Shown piece by piece: positions 32,484-45,752 of a DNA stretch of 64,000 nt (within the stretch, counting starts at the first letter, position 1; every line of letters starts with the position of its first letter). This DNA comes from Vishniacozyma victoriae. Its lineage: Eukaryota; Basidiomycota; Tremellomycetes; Tremellales; Bulleribasidiaceae. The notes beneath the pieces were generated by a model, which searched no databases, was not told the origin of the DNA, and worked only from the letters and a program-made list of their open reading frames with translations. The stretch spans positions 1,922,001-1,986,000 of the forward strand of contig JADPYG010000088.1 of the NCBI GenBank assembly GCA_017654735.1. The letters are read 5' to 3'. The position numbers were made by a program, and so were the translations under genes.

Positions 32484-32887
32484 GTTGTCCTGTTTTTATG
32501 GTGATGATCGGTTTCTGGATGATCAGGTGGTTGGTAGATGAGTAGAGATATGACTGTCTTTCAGGCCTCGAGTTTCGACTATGCTAGGGGTCGTGTTGCT
32601 GCGTCATTGTGTGTGTGTGTCTGGCACCACAGACGAAAATTCTCTACTTCCTCAAGTGTGCAATTCTGGCGATTTCTTGGATATGCCATGCAAGTCTGTG
32701 CCATCAGTCGTGAGGTTGAAAGAGGAGCATTGCTCGCTCACTGCCTGACAAATTAAATACAAGGTACAGTAAAGAATTCACTGATGATGGATGCATCAGC
32801 CAAAACCACGTGGCAACCGCGACGCGTCGCGAAATGAAAGATCAACAACCTCAAATTACATTCACCCTTGTACACATACTAATCATC
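32484..32887. other. SMC4 upstream region
   Basis: A 404-base divergent interval. It carries a CCACGTGG palindrome at 32806-32813 and an MCB-containing palindrome at 32818-32831. A GTGTGTGTGT tract lies near 32610. No gene seen. Confidence 0.45.
32818..32831. promoter_or_regulatory. MluI cell-cycle box in a 14-base palindrome
   Basis: CGCGACGCGTCGCG is a perfect palindrome with the ACGCGT core bound by MBF-type (Swi6/Mbp1) G1/S factors in yeasts. It is followed by CGCGAAA, close to an SCB. It lies 57-70 bases before the chosen SMC4 start, and condensin genes are cell-cycle regulated in other fungi. Function here is inferred. Confidence 0.55.
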
Positions 32888-35800
32888 ATGCCTCCACGCC
32901 GGTCAGCAAGAGCAGTAAGCTCAACATCGCGTATACCATCCGAATCGCCAGCTCCATCAGAGGCATCATCAGCAGCTAGCGAAGAGGAGGAAGTACCCGC
33001 CACTGCTAAACCGACACGGAGGACTTCGAAAGCTAAAGCTGCTCCAGCACCAGCGCCTGCACCTACACGTCGGAGTCGGAGGATAACTCAGGATTCTTTG
33101 GCATTAGAAGAGGAACAGGAGGAAGAGACACCGGTGAAACCCAAGAGGAAGGGGAAGGCTGTGAAAGTCAAGGAGGAACCTGTTGAGGTCGAGGAGAAAG
33201 AGGAGGAGACGCAGAGGGAAGCTAGGGATTCTACGCCGGTGGGCAATCCGCCCGCTTCGGAGGATGTGGAGCCTACGCCTGTACCGAAGAAAGTGTCTCG
33301 ACCTGCACCGCGCGCTACCCTCGATGTTTTCAATAGCACGGCTCCCACTCAAGCTGATGAAGACGAAATGGAAGAGGCTACCCCGATGCCTAATCGTGTA
33401 CGACCCGCTCCTGCCGTCGAGGAAGAGGATGAAGAGGAAGAAGAAGAAGAGGAAGAGGACTTCACCCAGCATTTGCCACAAGGACACCTCGCCAGTACCG
33501 CTAAACCAAGATACCAGAAACCCCAATTACTCCAACCGCCATCCCCGACCCCTAGATCTGAACCTTCAGATTACAAGACCGCCGCTCAATCTACCCCAGG
33601 TTCATTCGGTACAGCTACCGATGCTACCCCCACCACACCTGGTCCTCAGATCCCACAAGCTATCCCACTGCCCATGCCGGAAATGCCTGCTGGTCCTAGC
33701 AAACCTAAGCCAAGATTAACGATTCATAAATTGGTCTTGGTCAATTTCAAATCTTATGCAGGACGACAGGAAATTGGACCTTTCCACAAGAGTTTCAGTG
33801 CAATCGTTGGACCTAATGGAAGTGGGAAGAGTAATACGATTGATGCTCTGCTTTTCGTGTTTGGTTATAGGGCTAGTAAGATGAGGCAGGGAAAGTTGTC
33901 GGAGTTGATCCATAATTCAGCTGGGAAGGAGGGATTGGAGAGCTGTTCAGTGGAAGTCTGGTTCAGAGAGATCGTAGACGAGGTGCGTCTTGATGCTCTT
34001 CAATTACGTTGCTGGACTGACGTTTAGGCTGGTGTCGATAACTTCCGACTGGTCCCAGACTCTTCATTGATTGTCACGCGCACGGCTTTCCGAAACAACT
34101 CGTCTAAATACTCGATCAATGACCACACGAGTACATTCACCGAGGTCACGACATTGTTGAAGGCCAAAGGGATTGATTTGGATCACAATCGTTTCCTCAT
34201 CCTACAGGTATGTCATCTCTTTGAGGCATGAGCTGACAATCAGGGAGAGGTCGAATCCATCGCTCTCATGAAGGCGAAAGCCCAGAATGAGCATGAAGAC
34301 GGTCTACTGGAATACCTGGAAGATATTATCGGTACGACGAAATACAAACAGCCGATCGACGATGCCAACAAGGAAGTCGAAGAGCTGAATGATCAGCGAG
34401 CAGAAAAGGTCAACAGGCTCCGAGTTGTAGAGCGGGAGAAGAGCGCTTTGGAGGACAAGAAAAAGGATGCCGAGGACTACTTGAGAGATTCTAACGAGCT
34501 CACAAGAAAGAAGAGTCTGCTTTGGCAATTCCATATGCTCACTGCTTCTTCCAATTTGGAGATTACCGCCAAGGCTATCGTACGTTTTCATACTGTATTA
34601 TGCTGACCCACAGGACAATCTTGACAAGAGCCTGCTGGAGGAGCAACAAAAGAACGCCGGTCAGCTTGCAGAGATTGAAGATCTTCAAAAGCTATACGAC
34701 GAAAAAGTGGCCGCCTTCGCCGTGAGTCACCATACCAAGTTGAGCTGACAGGTCAGGAAGTCAAGAAATTGACCGACGGTCTAGTGAAGGATTCCAAGAA
34801 ATTCGAAAAGGAACAAGTCGCCTTGGCGGAGAAGAAGAAGCACCTCGTGACCAAACAGAAGAAGTTCAAGAAATCCATCACAGACGTATGTCCAGTTTAC
34901 GAAGTGAAGCTGACAGTAGGATGGACATACCCGCTCGGAAGCTAGTGCATCGTTCGATAACCTCGAGAGTGAACTCGAAGTCAACAGGAAGAAGGTCGCA
35001 GATTTGGAGAAGAAGCTGGAAGCTGAAGAGGCGGAATTGGAACAAGTTCGGGATAGCTTGAAAGGTAAGTTCACGTAGAAGGTCCACGCTGATAAATAGA
35101 CAAGACGGACGAGTTTACAGTTCAGATCGATGCCAAGCAGAGGGAATTGGAACCATGGACAGCAAAAATTAACGAAAAGCAATCCCTAGTCGATGTCGCT
35201 ACTTCTGAACGTGATGCTCTTACTCAAAAGGCCACTGGAATGCAGACTGCGCTAGAAGAGGCTCGAGCGTCGCTTGCAGCTTTGAAAGAAGGAGATGGGT
35301 CAAAGCAGCAGGAATCGAATGATCTGAAGCGTGAGGCAGCCAAGATCCAGAAGGAACTGTCTGCAAAGGAGGCGAATGTAGAGGTGTGTACCTATCGTAT
35401 TCTTGATTAATCGACATCACTGATGTTTAGTCACTCGGTGGTCGTGGTGAGGCTCTACGTGCCAAAGTCTCGAATTCGCGTCATAAAGTCGACGAAGCAA
35501 AGTCGTCACTTGCTGCCGATAAATCAGAGAATGCAGTCTTGGCTTCCTTGAACAAGCTCAAGGCTCAAGGTCGTATCAAGGGCTTCCATGTGTGTACAGT
35601 CGTATCTACCGGGACTGCAGCTGATATCAGGGACGTCTGGGAGATCTTGGTGTCATTGATGACAAGTACGATGTTGCCGTCACTACCGCCTGTGGTGCCC
35701 TCAATAACCTCGTCGTCGATACCGTCGAGCAAGGTCAAGCTTGTATCGAACACCTACGAAAAGGTAATGTCGGTCGAGCATCATTCATGGTTCTCGAGAA

Positions 35801-38229
35801 ACTACCTCCTCGTGATCTCGGCCGTATCGAGACTCCCGAGAACGTCCACCGACTATTTGATCTCATCAAGCCCAAAGACCCACGATTCGCTACTGCATTC
35901 TACAAGGGGCTATACAATACCCTTGTCGCCGACGATATGGCTCAAGCCCAACGAATCGGTTACGGTAAGAAACGATGGCGAGTCGTCACGCTTGCTGGTC
36001 AGCTTATCGATCCTTCCGGAACAATGTCGGGTGGTGGGACCCGAGTTCAGAGGGGAGGAATGAGTTCCAAATTCGTCCCTGAGCGAATGGAGCCCGAAGT
36101 CGTTGCTCGTTATGAGCATGATTTGGCCTCTGCGGAACAGGAATGGCAGGCATGGCAGATGGAGAAGAAGACCGCAGAGGCGGAATTTGTGCAATTGCGC
36201 AAACGATTACCCGAAATCGAGATTGCCTTGGAGAAGATTGAATTGGACGTCTCGACTGCCAACAAGCGTATTAAGGAAGGAGAGAAACATCTTGCCGAAC
36301 TACAGTATGTCTATTCTGTAAAATTAGCTGACTTGCAGGTCACAGAGCAAGCCAGATGCCAACGATGAGAAACGGATCCAGGCTCTCGAGGTAGAAATCG
36401 CCAAGAATACTAAAGAGGTCACCTCGCTACGCGAGAAGTCGTCTGGAATCAGCAATCAAATCAAAGAACTCCAGAATAAGATTCTAGAAGTTGGAGGTGT
36501 GAAGCTAAGAGCTATCCAATCGAAGTTCTCCACCACCAAAGGCCTACTCGACCTCGCCAATGACGCCATCACCAAAGCTGAAGTCGGACAGGCGAAGGCC
36601 AAGCATGATGTCGAGAAACTGAAGAAGGCTATTGATAGCAATACCCAGAAACTCGAGGAGGTTGAGGAGGAATTGGCCGTCGTCGGGGCTGATCTGGAAG
36701 CTAGTGAGCGTGATCTGAGGATGATCAAGGAGAAGGTTCAGGAAGCTCAGGATGCTTCGGCAGACGAACACGAGGGTCTGCAAGCTTCTAAAGCCGAGCT
36801 TGACGAGAAGTTGACCGATATCAATGCCTTCCGAAAACTCGAGGTGGGTCTCATCCCCTGAGTCAGATCATTTTGCTGACTGGTAGATGGACATCAAGCA
36901 GAAGATCGAGGATAATCACCGTCTACAGAAGGATAGTAAAGACAAGCTCAAGCACTGGCGAAAGAGACATGATGAGCTCGAATTGACTTACATAGAGTAC
37001 GTCATCGATCCCGGGCATGGCTGACAATAGTGAGGACGATGAAGATGAAGCAGAGGTCGACGAGACTGTCGTACAACAGCCCCCGGCGGAAGGCGATGAA
37101 CCCACGGAAGACGGCGATGGCGAAGCCGAAGCCGAGACCGCTTCCGGCACTCCAAAACGTAAAGGACCCCTTAACGATACGACCGAACTAGTCGAGTACT
37201 CACCAGATGAACTCCGCTCTGTCGACAAGAATCTCTTGACGGCCGAAATCACTCAGCTTGAAGAGGATATCTCAAAAGCTAGACCCAACTTGACTATCCT
37301 CAACGAATTCAGGAAACGAGAGGCCGAGTTCCTGGAACGAGCGAAAGATCTCGATGCTGTTAACGCTCAGCGGGATGCTGCCAAGCAGAGGTATGATGAT
37401 CTGAGAAAGGTCAGATTGGACGAGTTTATGGCCGGATTCTCGGCCATTAGTGCCAAGTTGAAGGAGATGTACCAGGTATGTTGATTCTTGAACAGATTCT
37501 TGGGAACTAGAGTCGATGCTAATGAGTAGATGATCACGATGGGTGGTAATGCCGAAATTGAATTGATCGATAGTATGGACCCATTCTCTGAAGGTGAGTC
37601 AAATTCTCTTCTCGTTGATTCTTGAGCAGGTCTGACTCGATAGGTGTGGTACTGTCGATCATGCCTCCAAAGAAGAGTTGGCGAGCAATCGCAAATCTGT
37701 CCGGAGGTGAAAAGACATTAGCATCTCTAGCACTAGTGTTTGCCCTTCACGTGTTCAAGCCGACACCACTCTACTTTATGGTATGTCCACTTCTGATGTT
37801 CAAGCTGACTGGTAGGACGAGATTGATGCCGCTTTGGATTTCAAGAATGTCTCGATTGTCGCTAATTACATTCAATCAAAGACTCAGGCTGCTCAATTGT
37901 ACGTACCACTCTCACTATGGTGAGCGGAAACTGACTCCCAGTATCGTCATTTCCCTACGTAATGATATGTTTGAATTGGCCCATCGTCTAGTTGGGATCT
38001 ACAAGACCTCGAATGTGAGTGAACACTAGCTGTGTTGATCAATACTGATGAATAGTGTACGAAGAGTATCGCAATTGATAACAAGGACCTGAGGATGCAA
38101 GCTGTCCCTCGACCTATCGCCGGTCCTAAGAATAGTGTACCGCCCACCCCACGCCCGGAAGATGCCCAGCGCCGGTCAACGATACTAGAGGAAGATAGGC
38201 GACAAAGTACAGCATCCGTTTCTGCATAG
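32888..38229 (+). CDS. SMC4: condensin subunit SMC4
   Basis: About seventeen exons and roughly 1,550 residues. A long disordered Pro/Glu-rich N-terminus (about 280 residues) precedes HKLVLVNFKSYAGRQ and the Walker A motif IVGPNGSGKSNTIDALLFVFG. Coiled coil then runs to a hinge with GRLGDLGVIDDKYDVAVTTA and PSGTMSGGGTRVQ. A second coiled coil follows, with the signature NLSGGEKTLASLALVFA and Walker B YFMDEIDAALDF in the last third. SMC4 pairs with SMC2 in condensin to compact mitotic chromosomes. The start at 32888 (MPPRRSARA) is preferred; an in-frame ATG at 32834 is an alternative. All introns keep frame. Confidence 0.95.
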
Positions 38230-38329
38230 ACCATATTGGTTGATAGAGAGGATTATTGTCCGGATTGTTGTATAATATGTAATTGGACACTTTGGGCTGT
38301 ATTGAGAGGTATGCATATGCTTTCTAGAT

Positions 38330-39788
38330 CTATGCCCACTCTTTGGGATTACGTAGTACATCCATTAATTTTCCTTCTTCCGTACCTTCTTCTCCCATTG
38401 TTGACATGTATTCCCATCTAGCTGTTTCTGGTAGACTATTGTCAGCTTACGTGAATCGAAGATACTCACCTCATCAAAATACTTTCAATCCTAGCCCCTG
38501 GTGTTGCTAAACCAAACTTTGTTCCCCTATCGTGGACCAAATTGAATTCGACATATCGTCCTCTTCTCAGTAATTGCCATCTCCTCTCCTGTTCTGTCCA
38601 GCTTCTTGCCATGTTCTTCTTGACAATCGGAATGTAACTTGGCAAGAACGCTGAACTTGACGATTTCACAAATTTGAATAATTCGTTCTGATCAGGTTGC
38701 GTCCCACCGTTGATCTCCGAAGTTGTCGTCAGGTCGTCGAAGAAGATTCCACCGACCCCTCGGGATTCTTTACGGTGTGTAACGTAAAAGTATTCATCAC
38801 ACCATTTCTTGAATTTAGGCCAGTATGCCGAATTGTGTTCGTCACATGCGTTCCTCAATGTTTGGTGGAAATGCTTGACATCCTCTTCGACGAGGTAGGA
38901 GGGAGTCAGATCGGATCCGCCGCCAAACCACCATGCCACTGGTTCCCTCGTTACTGGATCTTCTACTTCGAAGTATCGGTAGTTCAAGTGGACGGTGGGA
39001 ACGTGTGGGTTCCAGGGGTGAATAACGATCGAAAGGCCCGTAGCGAAGAATGGAACGGGATGATCAGAGATGGGCAGACTGGAGTGATCCGCTCGCATTG
39101 CCTGCTGACCTCTAACAGGGAGGTTCCCGTGGACAATCGAAACGTTCACACCTGCTTTCTCGAATACTCGGCCATTCGTCAAGACGCAGGAAGAACCTTC
39201 GCCGCCTTCTGGTCGAAGCCATGCATCTCGATGGAAGGTAGGTGGAGTCGGTGATGATGAGGATGGCAGGATCTTTGAGAACAGCGGTTGGGTTGATTCG
39301 GGTTGGGTGGGGTTGAAAGGTGGGGCATTGGCTTCGATCTCTTCGAGGGTATTTACAATATGATCTTGTAGATTCTTGACCCACGTTGCCATCCGTATAC
39401 GCATTGGGTTCTATCATCAGCACCATCCGTTATGTACCAGACTTACCTTTGGGTCATCCGCTTCAATTGCGTTCTGAGGTAACCAGGGCGCTCCATGAGT
39501 CTCGGTCACGGTGACAGCAGGTGCACCGTCGCATTTGACATCCTTCCTTAACCATCCTCTATCGTTTACAAAGGCGATCACAAACCCAGTTCCTACACCA
39601 GTCAATGCTGCTTTGACCAATCCATCTCGGTATCGATTCGGATTGGAGTTTGAGGTGGGCTCGGTGGCATAATGGCGGACTAGCGTCAGCGCGCTATTGG
39701 GGTACCACTCACTGTTCGAAGGCTTGACGAGCCTCGTCTTCGCTGCTTGCCTCAGCGGCGCAGCAGATCTCAAAGCTCTCGTCGACAT
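38330..39788 (-). CDS. HEM13: coproporphyrinogen III oxidase with mitochondrial presequence
   Basis: Four exons, about 447 residues. The first about 70 residues are basic with a hydrophobic stretch [19 protein letters not shown], suggesting a mitochondrial presequence and membrane anchor. The enzyme core has [59 protein letters not shown] and [19 protein letters not shown], all conserved in oxygen-dependent coproporphyrinogen oxidases, and ends [12 protein letters not shown]. It oxidatively decarboxylates coproporphyrinogen III to protoporphyrinogen IX in heme synthesis. Unlike the cytosolic yeast enzyme, this one looks targeted to the intermembrane space, as in animals. It is divergent from COQ8. 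Confidence 0.92.
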
Positions 39789-39995
39789 GATACTGGGCTT
39801 GTCACTAGCTGTTCTGGTATGTCCTTGGTGTAGATATATAGCGGTACGACTGACGACTGAATTTACGAATCTACTCGGCTGCGGCATAGAATTACGGCTA
39901 AACCCGGAAATGAGGCCCCAGATTCATACTTCTGAGCCAACATTTACAGAGATCGATCTACAGAGTATACAGAACCACTAACAACTATCGACAGG

Positions 39996-42427
39996 ATGTT
40001 CAGCGCAGCAGTAAGGGTACTGGCTAGAGCAGCAACGATTCAGCTGGAAGAAGCTGCTGCTGCTCATCCCCGCGCGCCCGCTAGGACACTGTTAAAGGGG
40101 AAGGAACGGGCATTTCCGATCCGTCGCGATATTCGAACCGAGCCTGCTGTTGTCGAATCGGATTTAGGGGTTCATGCTGGAACAGAGGGATTTGGCGGGA
40201 AAGAGAATGAACTCGCTCAGAAGGGAACGGTGGGACTGGAAGCTGGTCATGGGATGGAGGAACATCTGGCATCGATTGTTGATGAGATACCTCAAAAGAA
40301 CGAGAGCTCGGCAGGACCATCGCGTATACCTCGACTTCGCCCAGAAACTGTGCCTCAGATCCCACAAAAACAGAAGCCTTCGACGCCTCAGTCTGTATGG
40401 GCGACTACTACACCACAGAGACTTGAAAAGCTTGAAGTGAACGCTGCCAAATCCGTCCCAACTCCCCAACCGTCCACACCGCCTAAACCGACACCTAAAC
40501 CCGCAACACTATCACCGGTGGAAGACAGCCCTCTGATTCAGGCAGAGCTGCCAGTTACGGATCAGCTCCACGAGATACTTGAGAAGAAGACGGCGGAACC
40601 CCCTACAGTGACGAAACCAGTGGAACAGCCTCTGCCTACAGCGGCCGAGTCAGTCGACGAACCTGTCGTGTCACGTCCTTCTGAGCCCTCGGCAAAGCTG
40701 TCCGCCGAGCCTTTACCACCTAGGACTGAAGAGATGGAATCTGGGGATATACTTCCGACTACAAACGAAGCGCCTCTCCCAGTAGCCGACGATACCGAAG
40801 ATGTGAGTCCCTTCACGCACTTCTGCCTCCTCCACTGACAGCTCAGGCACCTGTAGTGATGCGTGCTTCAAAGGTCCCATCGTCAAGGATTGGACGATTG
40901 TTTCATTATGGATGTAAGTTTACCGTTTCCAGCAAAGGCTCCTGTGCTGACTGTTAGCTCTCGCAGCATCGATGGGATGGGGTGCAGCTTCAGAGGGTCT
41001 GAGAAGGTCCACTGGAGGGACTCCTTCGGGCAGCAGTGTGTTTATGAGTGATGCCAACATTCGAAGACTGGTCTCAACCCTCGGCCGAATGCGAGGAGCT
41101 GCGTTGAAGCTTGGACAGTTCATGAGTATTCAAGGTAAGTCATAATCAATGCGGTCATACAGTCAAGGAGGCTGATGGGCAGATAATCATATGCTACCTC
41201 CCGAGATCGAGAAGGTCTTGCAGCAAGTCCAGGCTCATGCCAACTATATGCCCGATTGGCAGATGGAGGTGAGTCATCTTCTGTCGGTCAATGCTGACAA
41301 GGTAGAAAGTCATGTCGACAGAGTTCGGACCAGACTGGCAGAAAATGTTCTCCTCTTTCGACAGGGTACCTATCGCATCAGCATCAATTGGTCAAGTCCA
41401 CAAAGCGACAATGGCCTCTACAGGTCTCCCTGTAGCAGTCAAAATTCAATTCCCAGGTATCGCCTCCTCAATTTCCTCTGACTTATCAAATCTATCAATC
41501 TTACTTCGATCTTCAGCTTTACTACCTAAAGGACTGTATTTGCAGAATACGATAGCGGTCATGAAGCGGGAGTTGGAGGACGAATGCGATTACATCAGGG
41601 AAGCTGAATCCGGACGACGCTTCAGTACTTTACTGAAAGACTACGAATTCTTCAGAGTACCTATAGTGGTCGATGAGGCTAGCTCTAGCAAAGTCCTCAC
41701 TGCGGAGTGGATGGAAGGTAAGGCTCTAAGTCGTATAAAGGGTCTATCACAACAAGACCGTGATCTAGTAAGTTTCCTGGCCCCACTTCTGAAAACCTAT
41801 TAATTGGTAGATCGGAGAAAACATTCTACGTCTCTGTCTACTTGAACTATTCGAATTCCGATTCATGCAGACCGACCCAAACTGGGCTAATTTCTTATAC
41901 GATCCATCGGCCAAGAAACTTGGTTTAATCGATTTCGGCGCGTCAAGGGAATACACCAAAGAGTTCATGGATGGTTGGTATAGGTTATTAATGAGTGCAG
42001 TTAAGGGGGATAGGGAGACAATGAAGGATGAGAGTGAGAAATTGGGTTACCTCACCGGAGAGGAGAACGAGGTGAGTCTCCTTGAGCAGTTTTGATCTTA
42101 GCTGACAATCAGATGATGATCAAAGCTCACCTTGATTCAATGGCTCTTGTCGCTAGTAAGTACCCGCCATCTAAACGGGACGTGAGCTAATAATCAGGCC
42201 CATTCTGTCACAAAGGCCCATACGCATTTGCTCAACAGACCATCACTTCCTCTGTCCGAGCATTGATTCCCATCATGCTTGCACATCGACTTACCCCTCC
42301 GCCGCAGGAGACATACAGTTTGAACAGAAAGCTGAGTGGAGCTTTCTTGATGTGTGCAAAACTCGAGGCACATGTGGATTGTAACAAACTGTGGGAAGAG
42401 GTTGTCGGGAACTACAAGCAGGGATGA
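39996..42427 (+). CDS. COQ8: COQ8/ADCK atypical kinase for coenzyme Q synthesis
   Basis: About ten exons, roughly 690 residues. The N-terminal 270 residues are Pro/Glu-rich and disordered, beginning with a presequence-like [14 protein letters not shown]. The UbiB core follows: the KxGQ motif ([11 protein letters not shown]), the Ala-rich loop [10 protein letters not shown] that replaces the P-loop, VAVKIQFPG (Lys of the N-lobe), and [12 protein letters not shown] and [10 protein letters not shown] for the catalytic and metal-binding residues. COQ8 is a mitochondrial inner-membrane ATPase/kinase that holds the CoQ synthesis complex together. The long N-terminal extension exceeds the yeast protein. 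Only 207 bases separate its start from that of HEM13. Confidence 0.92.
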
Positions 42428-42554
42428 GTGGTCGGAAGAGGAGACAGATCAGAAAGAAGTCCCTGAGGCAGAAGAGCAAGTAGTGCCGATATATACACTG
42501 CATGCAGGTGATGAATATGAAAAACCACTACCTCGTAACTTGTCCAACTCTATC

Positions 42555-45420
42555 CTACGCGGGTGTTCTTCTCTGACCCATCGCACCGCCCTGGAAACCC
42601 CTACCGCGGCCTCGTCCTCGGTAGTTACCTCCTGTCCTTCCACCTCCACGTCTCTGTCCTTGTGCTCCACCTTCTCCACCCTCCTTGGACCTATCCGTCT
42701 GCTGACCCTGACCGAGCTTCTGATCTAGTGCCTTTTCATTCGACTCGACCAAAGAGTTGACTCGGTCGGCGAGTTGTAGTGATAATCGCTGTACCTCGGT
42801 CTGTTCGACTCGGGAGAATACAATGACCTGATCCTTCTGGTCGAGGGAAGCTTGTAGCTCATCGTTGTAGATCATACGCGAGATGATCGAGGTGACGGTA
42901 GATACTGGTAGAGAGAAGGCTTCGGAGAGATGTGAGAATGCGATGGAAACGTAATGGGGAGAGTTGGTGAATAGGTATGTTCGGAGACCCTCGATCTGGA
43001 CCTTCTTGGATAGCATCTCCTTGATCTCGTTGCTGTTGTCGAACAGATTCCAGATCTTGGCAGATAACAGTAGATCCTTTGATCGCTCCCAATCACCGGC
43101 CTGCAGAGCTCGAGCAGCCTTGATGACGTGATCACGACTGTTTTCTGGTAGACCGTCAAATGCGGACCTCTCGGCCATGTCGAGTTGACGTTTGAAAGCC
43201 TTGCTTGCGATTCGCCGTCTCTGCTCCTCGGTGTCGACGCTGGCCATCAATGGGATCTCGACAAGCATACATGAAGTGAGGTAGGCGGCTTCAAGAAGTT
43301 CGTGGTTGATGTGCATGTGGAAAGGTAGCAAGCGACGCTTCTCGAGTAGTTCCTGTTCGGGAGAGAGTTGCTGGTTGTATCGCTGAATCTGTTGACCCAA
43401 TAGTTCACGGTATCGTTGTGTCGAAATCATGTCGGCCAAGATGGTTTGGCACTCGGTAATGTAACCACATCGGAAAGCGGCGAGACCAACCTGAACAACA
43501 GCTCGGTTGTAAAGGATCTGAGTGGTGACATCGGCCTGCTGGACAGCTTCCTGCATATGGGACATGAGTAGCTGATCTCGGGCTTGGTGGTATCGAGCGT
43601 GCATGGCGTGGTGGTAGATGTGCATGAGGATTGCTCGTGCTCGGAGAAGAGGTGCTTCGGACGAGTAGACGTAGGTGGCGAGTCGGTGAACGAGGACGGA
43701 GGAAGAAGGGATCTCACCGCCGATGGGGGAGACGGTGGATTGGAGACCAGCACATCCGGCCTGAGCGGACTTTTCAAAGAGCTGGATGAAGACGTCGGGT
43801 CGAGAGTAGACGTGTTCAAGACGACGGATGACGATTCGGGCGACGGCATCTGTGGCGTTCTCTCGCTCAAAGAGGCACTGGGCCTTGACGAGGGTGGTGT
43901 ATAGAGGCTGAGCCTGCTTGAGTCGGTCAATGTACTCGACACCTCGCTCGTGGGGATCGGTGTGTTGTAGAGTTTTTGTGAACTGCCGTCAGCTTGATTG
44001 CACTCCACTGGTACAATCAACTTACCTCGTTGTCAATGTTCTCAAAGACACCAATCAAGCTTCCTGGCAAAGCAACTCGGTCGTTGGAGTTGGCAGGTTC
44101 CCTCTCGGCCATATCGTTGTACTCTTCCGTCATGGCTTCCTGAATCACATAACCACGGTTGTCGAGCAAGATACTGATCAATTCGTCGTACTCCTGTCGG
44201 CACGAGACCCATGAGTCCTGAGGCATGCTGATAAGGTTCTGCGAGTAATCAAGACGAGCGGCAATGAGGGCGAGGTAAACACGGATTTTCTGGTACGTCG
44301 TGCCGGAAACCTCGAGGAGCTTTTGGAGAGTTCGGATGGTCTCTGCTCGGTCGGTGTTCTGAATAGTTAGCTTATACCCTTGACTTGATGAAGATAACCC
44401 ACTTTACGACCTCGCTGCTCGGCAATCTCCTTCAAGGTAGCCAAAACATCCTGAGCGGTGAAAGTCCTGACTCGTCCACCTCGTCCGACAGTGGAGAAGT
44501 TCTCGTCCTGTCCATCTACTGGTTCCTGTCCAGCAGCAGCTGCTGCCTTCTTTGGGGCCTTTGGCACAACTGGGGCGACATTTGCCTTTTCGTATGCCGA
44601 TGCGTACGCTGCTGGGTCCTGTATCGTCAGCCACATCCACTTCGCAAGAGGTCGGCCGTACCTCCTTGAAAGTGGAGAGAACCATCTCGAACTCCTTGTT
44701 CTTCTTCTTGATGGTCTGCTTCAATCCAGTGACAGCCTTTGCCTTGGCTCCAGTCATCTTTTTCGTGGCACTCTTCTCGGCGGCGACAGTCTTGGTGACA
44801 CCGGCATCGAGGTCGACGATGGTTTGTAGGAATTGAGGAGGAATGTGACCGGCGGGGGGGATGGGTGATGATACCATTGAGGTCTGATGACGGGTGATAA
44901 ATCGGAGTAGCTTTTCGAGTTCTGTCTTATCAGCACTGACCTCTCACTCGGCGGAGAGACATACCACTGGCAGCAACAACCCAATCATTGGCGGCACCTT
45001 CTCCCTTGGTTGCGTTCTTGATGTTCTGAATGGCAGCATCCATCTCAACGAAACGCTTGTCCTTTGCTGAAAGCACGACCGTCTTGTCTCCCTCATCACT
45101 GTCCTCATCACTCGAGTCGGCGCCCATCAAGAACTGGTCTGCTTTTCCCTTCTTCACGATATCAGCATTGCACTCATTTGCATCCCAGAAAGACATACAG
45201 TTTTCTTTGGCGCATCATCATCACTATCATCATCATCACTCTCGTCCTCGTCACTGCTATCGTCTCCGTCACTCCTCAAGAACTGGCTTGCTCGTCCAGT
45301 TGGCCTGGCAATTCGGGCATCCTGCTCCTCTCCCTCCTCTCCGGATAGGATGGACTCCTCGGATTCGGATCCGGAGGAATCAGAGTCGGAATCTGATCCT
45401 AGTCGCGCAAAGAACGACAT
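42555..45420 (-). CDS. NIP1: translation initiation factor eIF3 subunit c
   Basis: About seven exons, roughly 860 residues, starting at the ATG at 45420 ([20 protein letters not shown]). The acidic N-terminus with [14 protein letters not shown] is typical of eIF3c and binds eIF1 and eIF5 in yeast. The central TPR-like helices ([28 protein letters not shown]) and the PCI domain ([34 protein letters not shown]) follow. The tail is RGG-rich ([16 protein letters not shown]). eIF3c is part of the core scaffold of eIF3 on the 40S subunit. The frame stays open across every intron. It converges with COQ8. Confidence 0.93.
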
Positions 45421-45752
45421 TTTGGTAGTATTGTTGGTTTGGTTATTGATTTATTTGCTTGGAAATTTTGATATGTTGGGTGGTGATGTTTCTGTCGATA
45501 TCTCCTGTGTATACTAAGTACTAGTTTATATAGTATACTATTTGATTCGAGTCGATTCAACAAAGACTACCAACTATACACCTTGAACAATTAGAATACT
45601 GCACATTAAGAGACGCGAGTTAACCTTTGAAATTATAATCCCGATTAAACACCGAGTAAAGTGGCAGATCGTCACATCACTCTGCTCTATCAACTACGTC
45701 TACCATATATCTATCTACCTGCTGTATCCAGCATGAAACACCTATCAACAAA
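45421..45752. other. eIF3c upstream region
   Basis: A 332-base AT-rich interval between the NIP1 start and the end of membrane-protein copy A. No gene or repeat seen. Confidence 0.4.

Noticed and set aside
45160..45260. ATC/TCA microsatellite-like repeats as a repeat element
   Set aside because: They are the codons of the acidic Asp/Glu/Ser stretch of eIF3c, fully explained by coding.
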